Positions 40,092 through 48,041 of a stretch of 64,000 nt of DNA are shown in pieces. Position 1 is the stretch's first letter. Each line of letters starts with the position of its first letter. The position numbers were made by a program, and so were the translations under genes. Under the pieces are notes generated by a model. The model worked only from the letters and a program-made list of their open reading frames with translations. It had not been told where the DNA came from and searched no databases. Origin of the DNA: Lysinimonas soli (GTDB taxonomy: Bacteria; Actinomycetota; Actinomycetes; Actinomycetales; Microbacteriaceae); assembly GCF_042655435.1 (NCBI RefSeq), contig NZ_JBHSMG010000002.1, positions 744,001 through 808,000 of the forward strand, in the 5' to 3' direction.

Positions 40092-41255
40092 GTGGATCTT
40101 TTCGAGTACCAGGCCCGTGATCTCTTCGAGAAGTACGGTGTCCCCGTACTCGCGGGCATCATCGCCGACACCCCCGAGGAGGTGCGCGCCGCGGCCGAGA
40201 AGCTCGGCGGCGTCACCGTGGTGAAGGCCCAGGTCAAGGCCGGAGGGCGCGGCAAGGCGGGCGGCGTCAAGGTCGCCAAGACCCCGGCGGATGCCGAAGA
40301 GCTGTCGAAGGGGATCTTCGGGCTCGACATCAAGGGCCATGTCGTGAAGCGCGTCATGGTCGCGGCCGGCGCCGACATCAAGCAGGAGTACTACTTCTCG
40401 GTGCTGCTCGACCGGGCCAACCGCAGCTACCTCAGCCTGTCGAGCTTCGAAGGCGGCATGGAGATCGAAGAGCTCGCCGTCGAGCGCCCCGAAGCCCTCG
40501 CCCGGGTCGAGGTGAACCCCGCCGAGGGGCTCGACCTCGAGAAGGCGAAGGCCATCGCGGTCGCCGCGCACTTCCCGGCCGAGCTCATCGACAAGGTCGC
40601 CCCGGTCTTCGTGAAGCTCTACGAGGTCTACACGGGCGAAGACGCGACGCTCGTCGAGGTCAACCCGCTCGTGCTCACCGGCGCCGGCGACATCGTCGCC
40701 CTGGACGGCAAGGTCTCGCTCGACGAGAACGCCGACTTCCGTCACCCCGAGCACGAGGCGCTCGAAGACAAGGATGCGGCCGACCCGCTCGAGGCGAAGG
40801 CCAAGAAGCTCGGCCTCAACTACGTCAAGCTCGACGGCCAGGTCGGCATCATCGGCAACGGCGCGGGCCTCGTCATGAGCACGCTGGATGTCGTCAGCTA
40901 CGCGGGCGAGAGGCACGGCGGCGTCAAGCCGGCCAACTTCCTCGACATCGGCGGCGGAGCATCCGCTCAGGTCATGGCGAACGGCCTCGACGTGATCCTC
41001 GGCGACGCGCAGGTCAAGAGCGTCTTCGTCAACGTCTTCGGCGGTATCACGGCCTGCGACGCGGTCGCGAACGGCATCGTGCAGGCGCTCGAGATCCTCG
41101 GCGCGACGGCGAGCAAGCCGCTCGTGGTGCGACTCGACGGCAACAAGGTGGAGGAGGGGCGTGCGATCCTGAGCGCCGCGGCGAACCCGCTCATCACCCT
41201 CGCCGACAACATGGACCAGGGCGCCGACAAGGCCGCCGAACTGGCGAGCAAGTAA
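40092..41255 (+). CDS. sucC: succinyl-CoA synthetase (ADP-forming) beta subunit
   Basis: A 387-residue ATP-grasp subunit of the TCA-cycle succinyl-CoA synthetase. It has DLFEYQARDLFEKYGVPV, VVKAQVKAGGRGKAGGVK, EVNPLVLTGAGDIVALDGKV, GNGAGLVMSTLD, FLDIGGGAS and FVNVFGGITACD. I chose GTG 40092 (VDLFEYQ), preceded by GGAAG; an upstream in-frame start would add 25 basic residues. Full length. sucD follows after 14 bp. Confidence 0.96.
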   Translation: MDLFEYQARDLFEKYGVPVLAGIIADTPEEVRAAAEKLGGVTVVKAQVKAGGRGKAGGVKVAKTPADAEELSKGIFGLDIKGHVVKRVMVAAGADIKQEYYFSVLLDRANRSYLSLSSFEGGMEIEELAVERPEALARVEVNPAEGLDLEKAKAIAVAAHFPAELIDKVAPVFVKLYEVYTGEDATLVEVNPLVLTGAGDIVALDGKVSLDENADFRHPEHEALEDKDAADPLEAKAKKLGLNYVKLDGQVGIIGNGAGLVMSTLDVVSYAGERHGGVKPANFLDIGGGASAQVMANGLDVILGDAQVKSVFVNVFGGITACDAVANGIVQALEILGATASKPLVVRLDGNKVEEGRAILSAAANPLITLADNMDQGADKAAELASK

Positions 41256-41269
41256 AGGGCAGCCGAGAA

Positions 41270-42157
41270 ATGTCGATCTTCCTCAACAAGGACTCCAAAG
41301 TCATCGTCCAGGGCATCACGGGCGGTGAGGGCACCAAGCACACCGCTCTCATGCTCAAGGCCGGAACCCAGGTCGTCGGCGGCGTCAACGCGCGCAAGGC
41401 GGGCACAACGGTCGAGCACGACGGCGGCATCAGCCTGCCGGTGTTCGGCACCGTGGCCGAGGCCATCGCGAAGACCGGCGCCGACGTGTCGATCGTCTTC
41501 GTGCCGCCGGCCTTCGCCAAGGACGCGATGATCGAGGCCATCGACGCCGAGATCCCGCTGCTCGTCGTGATCACCGAGGGCATTCCGGTGCAGGACACCG
41601 CCGAGGCCTGGGCGCACGCCAAGGCGAAGGGCACCACCCGGATCATCGGGCCGAACTGCCCGGGCATCATCACCCCGGGCGAGTCGCTCGTCGGCATCAC
41701 TCCCGCCACGATCACCGGAACGGGGCCGATCGGACTCGTCAGCAAGTCGGGCACCCTGACCTACCAGATGATGTACGAGCTGCGCGATCTGGGCTTCTCG
41801 ACCGCGATCGGCATCGGCGGCGACCCCATCATCGGCACCACGCACATCGATGCCCTCGCGGCGTTCGAGGCCGACCCCGACACCAAGGCGATCGTCATGA
41901 TCGGCGAGATCGGCGGCGACGCCGAGGAGCGGGCGGCCGACTACATCAAGGCGCACGTCACCAAGCCGGTCGTCGGCTACGTTGCAGGCTTCACGGCCCC
42001 CGAGGGAAAGACGATGGGCCACGCCGGCGCGATCGTCTCGGCCGGAGCGGGCACCGCCCAGGGCAAGAAGGAGGCCCTCGAGGCCGCCGGGGTCAAGGTC
42101 GGCAAGACGCCGAGCGAGACGGCCGAGCTGATGCGGGAGATCATCGCGGCGCTGTAG
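41270..42157 (+). CDS. sucD: succinyl-CoA synthetase (ADP-forming) alpha subunit
   Basis: A 295-residue CoA-binding subunit: VIVQGITGGEGTKHT, NARKAGTT, IIGPNCPGIITPGE, GPIGLVSKSGTLTYQ, GIGGDPIIGT, and the phosphohistidine loop MGHAGAIVSAG with His251. It works with SucC to make ATP from succinyl-CoA. It is directly downstream of sucC in the same operon and ends 23 bp before the convergent IclR gene. Confidence 0.97.
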   Translation: MSIFLNKDSKVIVQGITGGEGTKHTALMLKAGTQVVGGVNARKAGTTVEHDGGISLPVFGTVAEAIAKTGADVSIVFVPPAFAKDAMIEAIDAEIPLLVVITEGIPVQDTAEAWAHAKAKGTTRIIGPNCPGIITPGESLVGITPATITGTGPIGLVSKSGTLTYQMMYELRDLGFSTAIGIGGDPIIGTTHIDALAAFEADPDTKAIVMIGEIGGDAEERAADYIKAHVTKPVVGYVAGFTAPEGKTMGHAGAIVSAGAGTAQGKKEALEAAGVKVGKTPSETAELMREIIAAL

Positions 42158-42180
42158 CCGTGGTCGGCCGCCGTCGGGCT

Positions 42181-42978
42181 CTAAGCCTCGTCGGCGGCGG
42201 TCGCCGCGTCGTGCCGCTCGGGAGCACGCGGCGGCCACACGGTCGCGCCAAGCTCGCGGGAGATGTTGCGCGCGGTCTCGCGCAGGTCGTTGAGAACGGG
42301 ATCCTCGGGGGGCCAGTCGCTGGTGGGAAGCACGACCGCGACCGCGGCGATGACGTTGCCGCTTGCGTCGCAGACCGGAGCGGCGACACTGGATTCGCCG
42401 AGCACCGCCTCGTCCTCCTCGGTCGCCAGGCCGCGCTCGGCGATCTGAGCGAGCGCGAGTGAGAGCCGGGCCGGATCCGTCATGGTGTCGCCGGTGAGGC
42501 TGCGCAAGGGCCGGCTGAGCACCTCCGACGCGTAGTCGGCGTCGTAGGCCAGCAGCACCTTGCCCATCGCCGAGGCGTGGGCGGGGATCGTGAGCCCGGT
42601 CTCGAGCATCTGCTGACTGCCGTCCGGTCGTCGATTGTGATGGATCACGATGACCTCGTCGAACAGCTCGGCGCCCAGCCGCACCGCGAGACCGGTTCGA
42701 CGCGCGAGCTCCTGGGTCCAGCGCATCGCGCGCGCGCGCACATCGAGCGTGTCGAGGTAGACGTTGCTGAGCTTGAGCAGCGCCGGGCCGAGCATGTAGC
42801 GATTGCTGCCCCGCTCCTTCGCGACGAGACCGTGCTGCTGCAGCGACTTGACGATGCCGTGAACCGTGGAGGGGGGCAATTCGAGGGCCGCCGCGAGTTC
42901 GGTGATGCCGAGATGACGGGCGCCCTGAAGGGAACTGAGCACCTTCGCCGCCCGGTCGATCGCCTGGATCACCGCCAC
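42181..42978 (-). CDS. IclR-family transcriptional regulator of the glpF-dhaKLM operon
   Basis: A 265-residue IclR protein. The N-terminal winged helix (AIDRAAKVLSSLQGARHLGITELAAALELPPSTVHGIVKSL) is followed by the IclR effector domain (GLTIPAHASAMGKVLLAY, RGLATEEDEAVLGESSVAAPV, VLNDLRETARNISRELGA). It is divergent from glpF-dhaK-dhaL-dhaM, and a 17-nt palindrome lies in the shared 183-bp promoter region. By analogy with GylR-type regulators it may repress the operon and respond to a triose or glycerol derivative (inference). Confidence 0.9.
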   Translation of the reverse strand: MAVIQAIDRAAKVLSSLQGARHLGITELAAALELPPSTVHGIVKSLQQHGLVAKERGSNRYMLGPALLKLSNVYLDTLDVRARAMRWTQELARRTGLAVRLGAELFDEVIVIHHNRRPDGSQQMLETGLTIPAHASAMGKVLLAYDADYASEVLSRPLRSLTGDTMTDPARLSLALAQIAERGLATEEDEAVLGESSVAAPVCDASGNVIAAVAVVLPTSDWPPEDPVLNDLRETARNISRELGATVWPPRAPERHDAATAADEA

Positions 42979-43035
42979 CCCCTTCGAGTGTGGGTCCCAT
43001 TATCGCGCGCCCTTGCGGATGTTTCGCATTCAGGC

Positions 43036-43079
43036 TTGACATCGCCACTTTATTCGCGGCATATTCGACATTGTCGAAT
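43036..43079 (+). promoter_or_regulatory. glpF-dhaKLM promoter with IclR-type operator
   Basis: TTGACA (43036-43041) is the -35, and GCATAT/CATATT near 43059-43065 is the -10. ATTCGAC-ATT-GTCGAAT (43063-43079) is a perfect 7-bp inverted repeat over the transcription start, in the style of IclR-family sites, where binding would repress. Confidence 0.7.
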
Positions 43080-43161
43080 GACGTTCCGATGTTGGAGCGC
43101 CAGCATCACCCAGAATCGACACCCGCAGGTCCCCCCACCCCGCATGTCCAAAGGAGTACAT

Positions 43162-43896
43162 ATGGATGAGAACCGCACGTGGCAGAAGCTCGCCGCGGAG
43201 TTCCTCGGCACCGCCTTCCTCGTCTTCGTCGGTGTCGGCTCGGTGCCGGCACTGGCGATGGCCCGAGGTGATGCGCCCTTCACCGGCGCCGACCTCGGCT
43301 TCATCTCCCTGTCGTTCGCGACGATCGTGGTGGTCACGGTCTACGTCTTCGGTTACATCTCGGGCAACCACATCAACCCCGCGGTGACCCTGGGCCTCGC
43401 CGTCTCGGGCAAGTTCCCGTGGCGGAGCGTTCCCGGCTACCTGCTTGCGCAGCTGCTGGGAGCGATCGCCGGCTCGTTCGCCATCGTCGGAGCGCTCGGA
43501 CCGAAGGCCAGCAAGCTGGGCCTCGGCGTCGCCTCGTTCAATCCCGACACGGTCTCGATTCCCCAGGCGCTGTTCGCCGAGTTCATCGGCACCTTCCTGC
43601 TGGTGTTCGCCGTCTTCGGCGTCATCCACCGCAAGGCGGCACCGGGCTGGGCCGGACTGGCGATCGGCCTTGTGGTCTTCGCCGCGATCATCCCCGTCGC
43701 ACCTGCGACGGGAGCCTCGATCAACCCGGCCCGCACGACCGGTCCGATGATCGTGCAATCCCTTCTCGGCGGGCAGGTCGCGTGGGGACAATGGTGGGTG
43801 TACGTCGTCGCCGAGCTGCTCGGCGGTGTCATCGCCGCGCTCCTGTTCGGTGTCATCTCGAAGACCGCGGCCGACAAGGCCGCGGTGAGCAGCTAA
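43162..43896 (+). CDS. glpF: MIP-family aquaglyceroporin (glycerol/dihydroxyacetone facilitator)
   Basis: A 244-residue channel with six membrane segments and both half-helix motifs: NHINPAVTLG (NPA) and GASINPARTTGP (NPA). WQKLAAEFLGTAFLVFVGVGSV starts the first helix. AAGGAG at 43151 precedes ATG 43162. It is the first gene of the dha operon, 12 bp before dhaK. The setting implies uptake of glycerol, dihydroxyacetone or a related small polyol; pore selectivity cannot be settled from sequence by eye. Confidence 0.9.
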   Translation: MDENRTWQKLAAEFLGTAFLVFVGVGSVPALAMARGDAPFTGADLGFISLSFATIVVVTVYVFGYISGNHINPAVTLGLAVSGKFPWRSVPGYLLAQLLGAIAGSFAIVGALGPKASKLGLGVASFNPDTVSIPQALFAEFIGTFLLVFAVFGVIHRKAAPGWAGLAIGLVVFAAIIPVAPATGASINPARTTGPMIVQSLLGGQVAWGQWWVYVVAELLGGVIAALLFGVISKTAADKAAVSS

Positions 43897-43908
43897 GGAG
43901 TCAGGAAC

Positions 43909-44904
43909 ATGAAGAAGCTCATCAACGACCCTCAGGATGTACTGAAAGACGCTCTCCTCGGTGTCGAGGCCGCCCACCCGCAGTTGCGGGTCGATCATGT
44001 CAACCGCATCATCTACCGGGCGAACCCCAAGGCCGACGGCAAGGTGGCACTGCTCTCCGGCGGAGGCTCGGGTCATGAGCCGCTGCACGGCGGCTTCGTC
44101 GGTGTCGGGATGCTCGATGCCGCCTGCGCGGGCGAGGTGTTCACCTCGCCGACTCCCGATCAGATGCAGGAGGCCACCAAGGTGATCGACCGGGGAGCCG
44201 GCGTGCTGCACATCGTGAAGAACTACACGGGCGATGTCATGAACTTCGAGATGGCGGGCGAACTCGCCGGCGCGGAGGGCGTCGAGGTGGCGACCGTCGT
44301 GACCGACGACGACGTGGCGGTCCAGGATTCCACCTGGACCGCGGGCCGGCGCGGCGTCGGGGTGACGGTACTGCTGGAGAAGATCGTCGGAGCGGCGGCC
44401 GAGGAAGGCCGGGATCTCGCGGCCGTCACGGCGCTGGCGAACAAGGTCAACGAATCCGGCCGTTCGATGGGCATGGCGCTCACCAGTTGCACCGTCCCCG
44501 CGGCGGGCAAGCCGACCTTCGAGCTGCCCGACGACATGATGGAGATCGGCGTCGGCATCCACGGTGAGCCGGGACGACACCGGGTGCCGCTGGCCGGCGC
44601 TCATGAGATCGCCGAGCAGCTCGTGGAGCCGATCCTGCACGACCTCGACTTCACGGGAGCACCCTCGATCGTCATGCTGAACGGCATGGGCGCGTCGCCG
44701 CTCATCGAGCTCTACCTCATGTACGGAGAGGTCGCGAGGCTCCTCGACAAGGCGGGGGTGAAGGTGGCCCGCAGCCTGGTCGGCAACTACATCACCTCGC
44801 TCGACATGGCGGGCTGCTCCGTGACGGTGCTGAAGGCCGACGACGAGATCCTGAAGTTGTGGGATGCTCCCGTCAACACCTCGGGGCTGCGCTGGGGTCT
44901 CTGA
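43909..44904 (+). CDS. dhaK: PEP-dependent dihydroxyacetone kinase subunit DhaK
   Basis: A 331-residue substrate-binding subunit: SGGGSGHEPLHGGFVG with His56, HIVKNYTGDVMNF, and EIGVGIHGEPGR with His218, the residue that covalently binds dihydroxyacetone in E. coli DhaK. NGMGASPLIELYLMY follows. It phosphorylates dihydroxyacetone to DHAP using DhaL-ADP. Full length. It is the second gene of the operon; dhaL begins 38 bp on, after an AGGAGG site. Confidence 0.96.
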   Translation: MKKLINDPQDVLKDALLGVEAAHPQLRVDHVNRIIYRANPKADGKVALLSGGGSGHEPLHGGFVGVGMLDAACAGEVFTSPTPDQMQEATKVIDRGAGVLHIVKNYTGDVMNFEMAGELAGAEGVEVATVVTDDDVAVQDSTWTAGRRGVGVTVLLEKIVGAAAEEGRDLAAVTALANKVNESGRSMGMALTSCTVPAAGKPTFELPDDMMEIGVGIHGEPGRHRVPLAGAHEIAEQLVEPILHDLDFTGAPSIVMLNGMGASPLIELYLMYGEVARLLDKAGVKVARSLVGNYITSLDMAGCSVTVLKADDEILKLWDAPVNTSGLRWGL

Positions 44905-44942
44905 ACCCCGTCCGACCCACCCGCAGGAGGAAGAAGAACCGA

Positions 44943-45587
44943 ATGAGCACCGCGACCGTCCCCCTCGACCGACTTGTCAGCTGGCTCGGTGGCTATCGCG
45001 ACGCCGTGATCGAGCAGCGCGCGTACCTCACCGAACTGGACTCCGCGATCGGGGACGCCGACCACGGAGCCAACATGGCGCGCGGGATGACCGCCGTCAT
45101 GGACAAGCTGGGGGCGGGTGTTCCCGCCACCGCCGATGAGCTCTTCAAGAGTGTGGGGATGACCCTGGTCACCTCGGTCGGCGGCGCCAGCGGTCCGCTC
45201 TACGGGACCTTCTTCCTTCGCATGGGCATGTCCGCGGGGGCCATCGCCGAGTTCGACGGCGCGGCCCTCGCGGCGGCCCTCCGTGCCGGACTCGACGGCA
45301 TCGTCGCGCGCGGCAAGGCCGAAGCCGGGGACAAGACCATGTTCGATGCGCTCGCGCCCGGCCTGGGCGCGTTCGATGCGGCACTCGCCGAGGGAGCCTC
45401 CCCGGCCGAGGCGGCCGCCGCCGCGGCCACCGCCGCCGAGGCGGGACGCGACGCGACGAAGCCCTGGGTGGCGCGCAAAGGGCGCGCGAGCTACCTCGGC
45501 GAGCGCAGCGCCGGTCACCTCGATCCCGGCGCCGCCTCGAGCGCCCTGCTGCTGCGTTGTCTCGCGGACGCGCTCGGGAGTTCGTGA
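44943..45587 (+). CDS. dhaL: PEP-dependent dihydroxyacetone kinase ADP-binding subunit DhaL
   Basis: A 214-residue subunit that carries a tightly bound ADP/ATP cofactor. The Mg-binding aspartates are in ELDSAIGDADHGANMARG (Asp33, Asp38, Asp40). SVGGASGPLYGTFFLRMG, GKAEAGDKTMFDAL and the C-terminal GRASYLGERSAGHLDPGAAS are family blocks. AGGAGG at about 44924 precedes ATG 44943. It accepts phosphate from DhaM and gives it to dihydroxyacetone on DhaK. The next gene starts 1 bp after its stop. Confidence 0.95.
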   Translation: MSTATVPLDRLVSWLGGYRDAVIEQRAYLTELDSAIGDADHGANMARGMTAVMDKLGAGVPATADELFKSVGMTLVTSVGGASGPLYGTFFLRMGMSAGAIAEFDGAALAAALRAGLDGIVARGKAEAGDKTMFDALAPGLGAFDAALAEGASPAEAAAAAATAAEAGRDATKPWVARKGRASYLGERSAGHLDPGAASSALLLRCLADALGSS

Positions 45588-45588
45588 C

Positions 45589-48024
45589 GTGATCGGCATC
45601 GTCGTCGTCTCGCACAGCGCGAAGCTGGCCGAGGCGGCTGTCAGCCTTGCGCTCGCGATGGTCCCGAGCGGGCATCCTCGCGTGCTCGTCGCCGCGGGTG
45701 CCGGCGTCGAACGCGACGGCTCGGCCATCATCGGAACGGATGCGACCGTCGTCGCCGCCGCGATCGACGAGCTGTCCGACACCGACGGAGTGCTCGTGCT
45801 CATGGACCTCGGATCGGCCGTGCTGAGCGCGGAACTCGCTCTCGAGTTCGTCACTGCGACCGTGCCCGTGACACTGTCGGCGGCGCCCTTCGTCGAAGGC
45901 CTGCTCGCCGCCACCGTGCGGGCTGCGGGAGGCGCGAGCCTGGCCGAGGTCGCGGCCGAGGCGGAGAGCGCCTTGACGGCCAAGCGCGGGCAGCTCGCCC
46001 CCGCCGAGCCGGTGTCCGCGGCCGGGCAGCCGGCGGCGGGCCCGGCGGCCCCCGCAGCCCCGCGTCGCGCCCGCCGTCTCGTCCTCCGGAATCGGCTCGG
46101 TCTGCATGCCCGTCCCGCGGCGTTGCTCGCGAGCGAGAACGGGGTGGGGGCGGCCGAGGTCCAGGTGCGACTCGAGCGCACGGGGGCCGTCGCGTCTGCG
46201 GTGAGTCCGACGGCCCTGATGGGGCTCGGCAGCCGGGGCGGCGACGCGGTCGAGGTCTCTGCGGCCGGGTCTCAGGCCGACGAGGTGCTCGATCGCATCG
46301 AGGCCCTCGTCGAGAGCGGATTCGGCGAGCTCGACGAGCCCGCATCACCGTCTGCCGCGCCCGCGCCCACGGGCCGAGAGCTCGCACAACCGATCGGCGT
46401 CAGCCCGGGGCGCGCTGCCGGCCCCGTCGTGCACCTGGCACCCGCGCTCGACGCGCCGGTGGAGGCCCCGGCGCTGCCGTCCGATCAGCGCGCCCTCGCG
46501 GCAGAGCGGCTTGAGGGTGCGGCCTCGACCGTGTCGACGCGCCTCGCCGAGCGCGCCGAATCCAGCGAGGGTGCGGCGCGCGACATCCTCGCCGCGACGG
46601 CGCTCATGGCGACGGACCCCGGGCTCATCGACGCCGCAACCGCCGCGGTGCGGGACCGCGGGACCGAGCCCGCACGCGCCGTCTGGGACGCGGCCGGGGC
46701 ACTCATCGACCTGCTCGCCGGGGTCGGCGGCCGCACCGCCGAGCGGGTCGCCGACGTGCGCGACGTGCGCGACCGGATCGTCGCCGAGCTCTCCGGTCGC
46801 TCGGTGCCGGGGGTGCCTGAGCGAGCCGAGCCCTTCGTCCTGATCGCCCGCGACCTGGCGCCCGCCGACACCGCGACCCTGGATCCGGCCAGCTGCGTCG
46901 CCCTGGTCACGGAGGAGGGGGGCCCGACCTCCCACACGGCGATCATCGCCCGATCCCTGGGGATCCCCGCCGTGGTCGCCGCCCGGGGTGCTCTGGCGAT
47001 CGCCGAGGGGACCACGGTCCTCGTCGACGGCGAGACCGGGCGGGTCACGGTCGATCCGAGCGCCGCCGAGCTGGCCGCGCTCGCGATGGCCCCCGACGTC
47101 TCGGCGTTCACCGGGCACGGCGCCACCGCCGACGGGCACCCTGTCGCCCTCATGGCCAATGTCGGCAGCGGCGAGGAGGCGCAGGCGGCGGCGCGAGGGG
47201 GAGCCGAGGGGATCGGGCTGCTCCGCACGGAGTTCCTGTTCCTCGGTCGCGCCGAGGCGCCCAGCGTCGACGAGCAGGTCGCGGCGTATCGCGGCGTCAT
47301 GGCCGCGTTCCCAGGTCGCAAGGTCGTCGTCCGCACCCTCGACGCGGGCGCCGACAAGCCTCTGCCGTTCGTCACGCTCGAGGGCGAGGAGAATCCCGCG
47401 CTCGGCGTCCGTGGCCTGCGAACGGCGCGACGGCATCCGGACATCCTCGACGCTCAGCTCACCGCCATCGCGGAGGCCGCCGCAGCCGAAACCGCCCGGG
47501 TGCAGGTGATGGCCCCGATGGTCGCGACGGTGGAGGAGGCGGCCGCCTTCGTGGAGCTGTGCCATCGGAAGGGGATCGCGACCGCCGGCGTCATGATCGA
47601 GACCCCCGCGGCGGCGGTCAGCGCGCCGGAGCTTCTCGCCGCCGTCGACTTCGCGAGCCTGGGGACGAACGACCTGACGCAGTACACGATGGCGGCCGAC
47701 CGCGTGGTGGGCGAGCTCGCCGAGCTCAACGATCCGTGGCAGCCCGCCGTGCTTCGGCTCATCGGCACGGTCGGAGCGGCCGGAGCGACGACCCGCACCC
47801 CGGTCGGCGTCTGCGGCGAGGCGGGGGCGGACCCCCTTCTCGCGGTCGTGCTGGTGGGGCTCGGGGTCAGTTCGCTCTCGATGGCGGTCCGGGCCCTGCC
47901 ACGGGTGGCGCAGCGGCTTGGCACGGTGACCCTCGACGAGTGCCGCCGGGCCGCGGAGGAGGCGGTCGCCGCATCCAGTCCGGCGGAGGCCCGCGCGCGG
48001 GCTCGCGCGGCGCTCGGCGGCTGA
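45589..48024 (+). CDS. dhaM: DhaM-HPr-Enzyme I fusion: phosphoryl donor of the dihydroxyacetone kinase
   Basis: An 811-residue three-part protein. Residues 1 to about 130 are a DhaM EIIA(man)-like domain (VVVSHSAKLAEA, phospho-His9; MDLGSAV). Residues about 160-245 are HPr (GLHARPAALLA, His173). In that HPr, the PTALMG segment has Ala where Firmicute HPr has regulatory Ser46. Residues about 262-811 are a complete Enzyme I (GGPTSHTAIIAR with His449, LLRTEFLFLGR, NPALGVRGLR, ASLGTNDLTQY, GVCGEAGADP). E. coli DhaM has only a truncated EI. Here one chain could relay phosphate from PEP to DhaL. The start is GTG 45589. Confidence 0.92.
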   Translation: MIGIVVVSHSAKLAEAAVSLALAMVPSGHPRVLVAAGAGVERDGSAIIGTDATVVAAAIDELSDTDGVLVLMDLGSAVLSAELALEFVTATVPVTLSAAPFVEGLLAATVRAAGGASLAEVAAEAESALTAKRGQLAPAEPVSAAGQPAAGPAAPAAPRRARRLVLRNRLGLHARPAALLASENGVGAAEVQVRLERTGAVASAVSPTALMGLGSRGGDAVEVSAAGSQADEVLDRIEALVESGFGELDEPASPSAAPAPTGRELAQPIGVSPGRAAGPVVHLAPALDAPVEAPALPSDQRALAAERLEGAASTVSTRLAERAESSEGAARDILAATALMATDPGLIDAATAAVRDRGTEPARAVWDAAGALIDLLAGVGGRTAERVADVRDVRDRIVAELSGRSVPGVPERAEPFVLIARDLAPADTATLDPASCVALVTEEGGPTSHTAIIARSLGIPAVVAARGALAIAEGTTVLVDGETGRVTVDPSAAELAALAMAPDVSAFTGHGATADGHPVALMANVGSGEEAQAAARGGAEGIGLLRTEFLFLGRAEAPSVDEQVAAYRGVMAAFPGRKVVVRTLDAGADKPLPFVTLEGEENPALGVRGLRTARRHPDILDAQLTAIAEAAAAETARVQVMAPMVATVEEAAAFVELCHRKGIATAGVMIETPAAAVSAPELLAAVDFASLGTNDLTQYTMAADRVVGELAELNDPWQPAVLRLIGTVGAAGATTRTPVGVCGEAGADPLLAVVLVGLGVSSLSMAVRALPRVAQRLGTVTLDECRRAAEEAVAASSPAEARARARAALGG

Positions 48025-48029
48025 ACCCC

Positions 48030-48035
48030 TAGGCT
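48030..48035 (+). promoter_or_regulatory. -10-like hexamer TAGGCT for the secreted hydrolase
   Basis: TAGGCT ends 6 nt before ATG 48042, just behind the dhaM stop codon. It separates the hydrolase from the dha operon transcriptionally. Confidence 0.5.
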
Positions 48036-48041
48036 CTCGGC

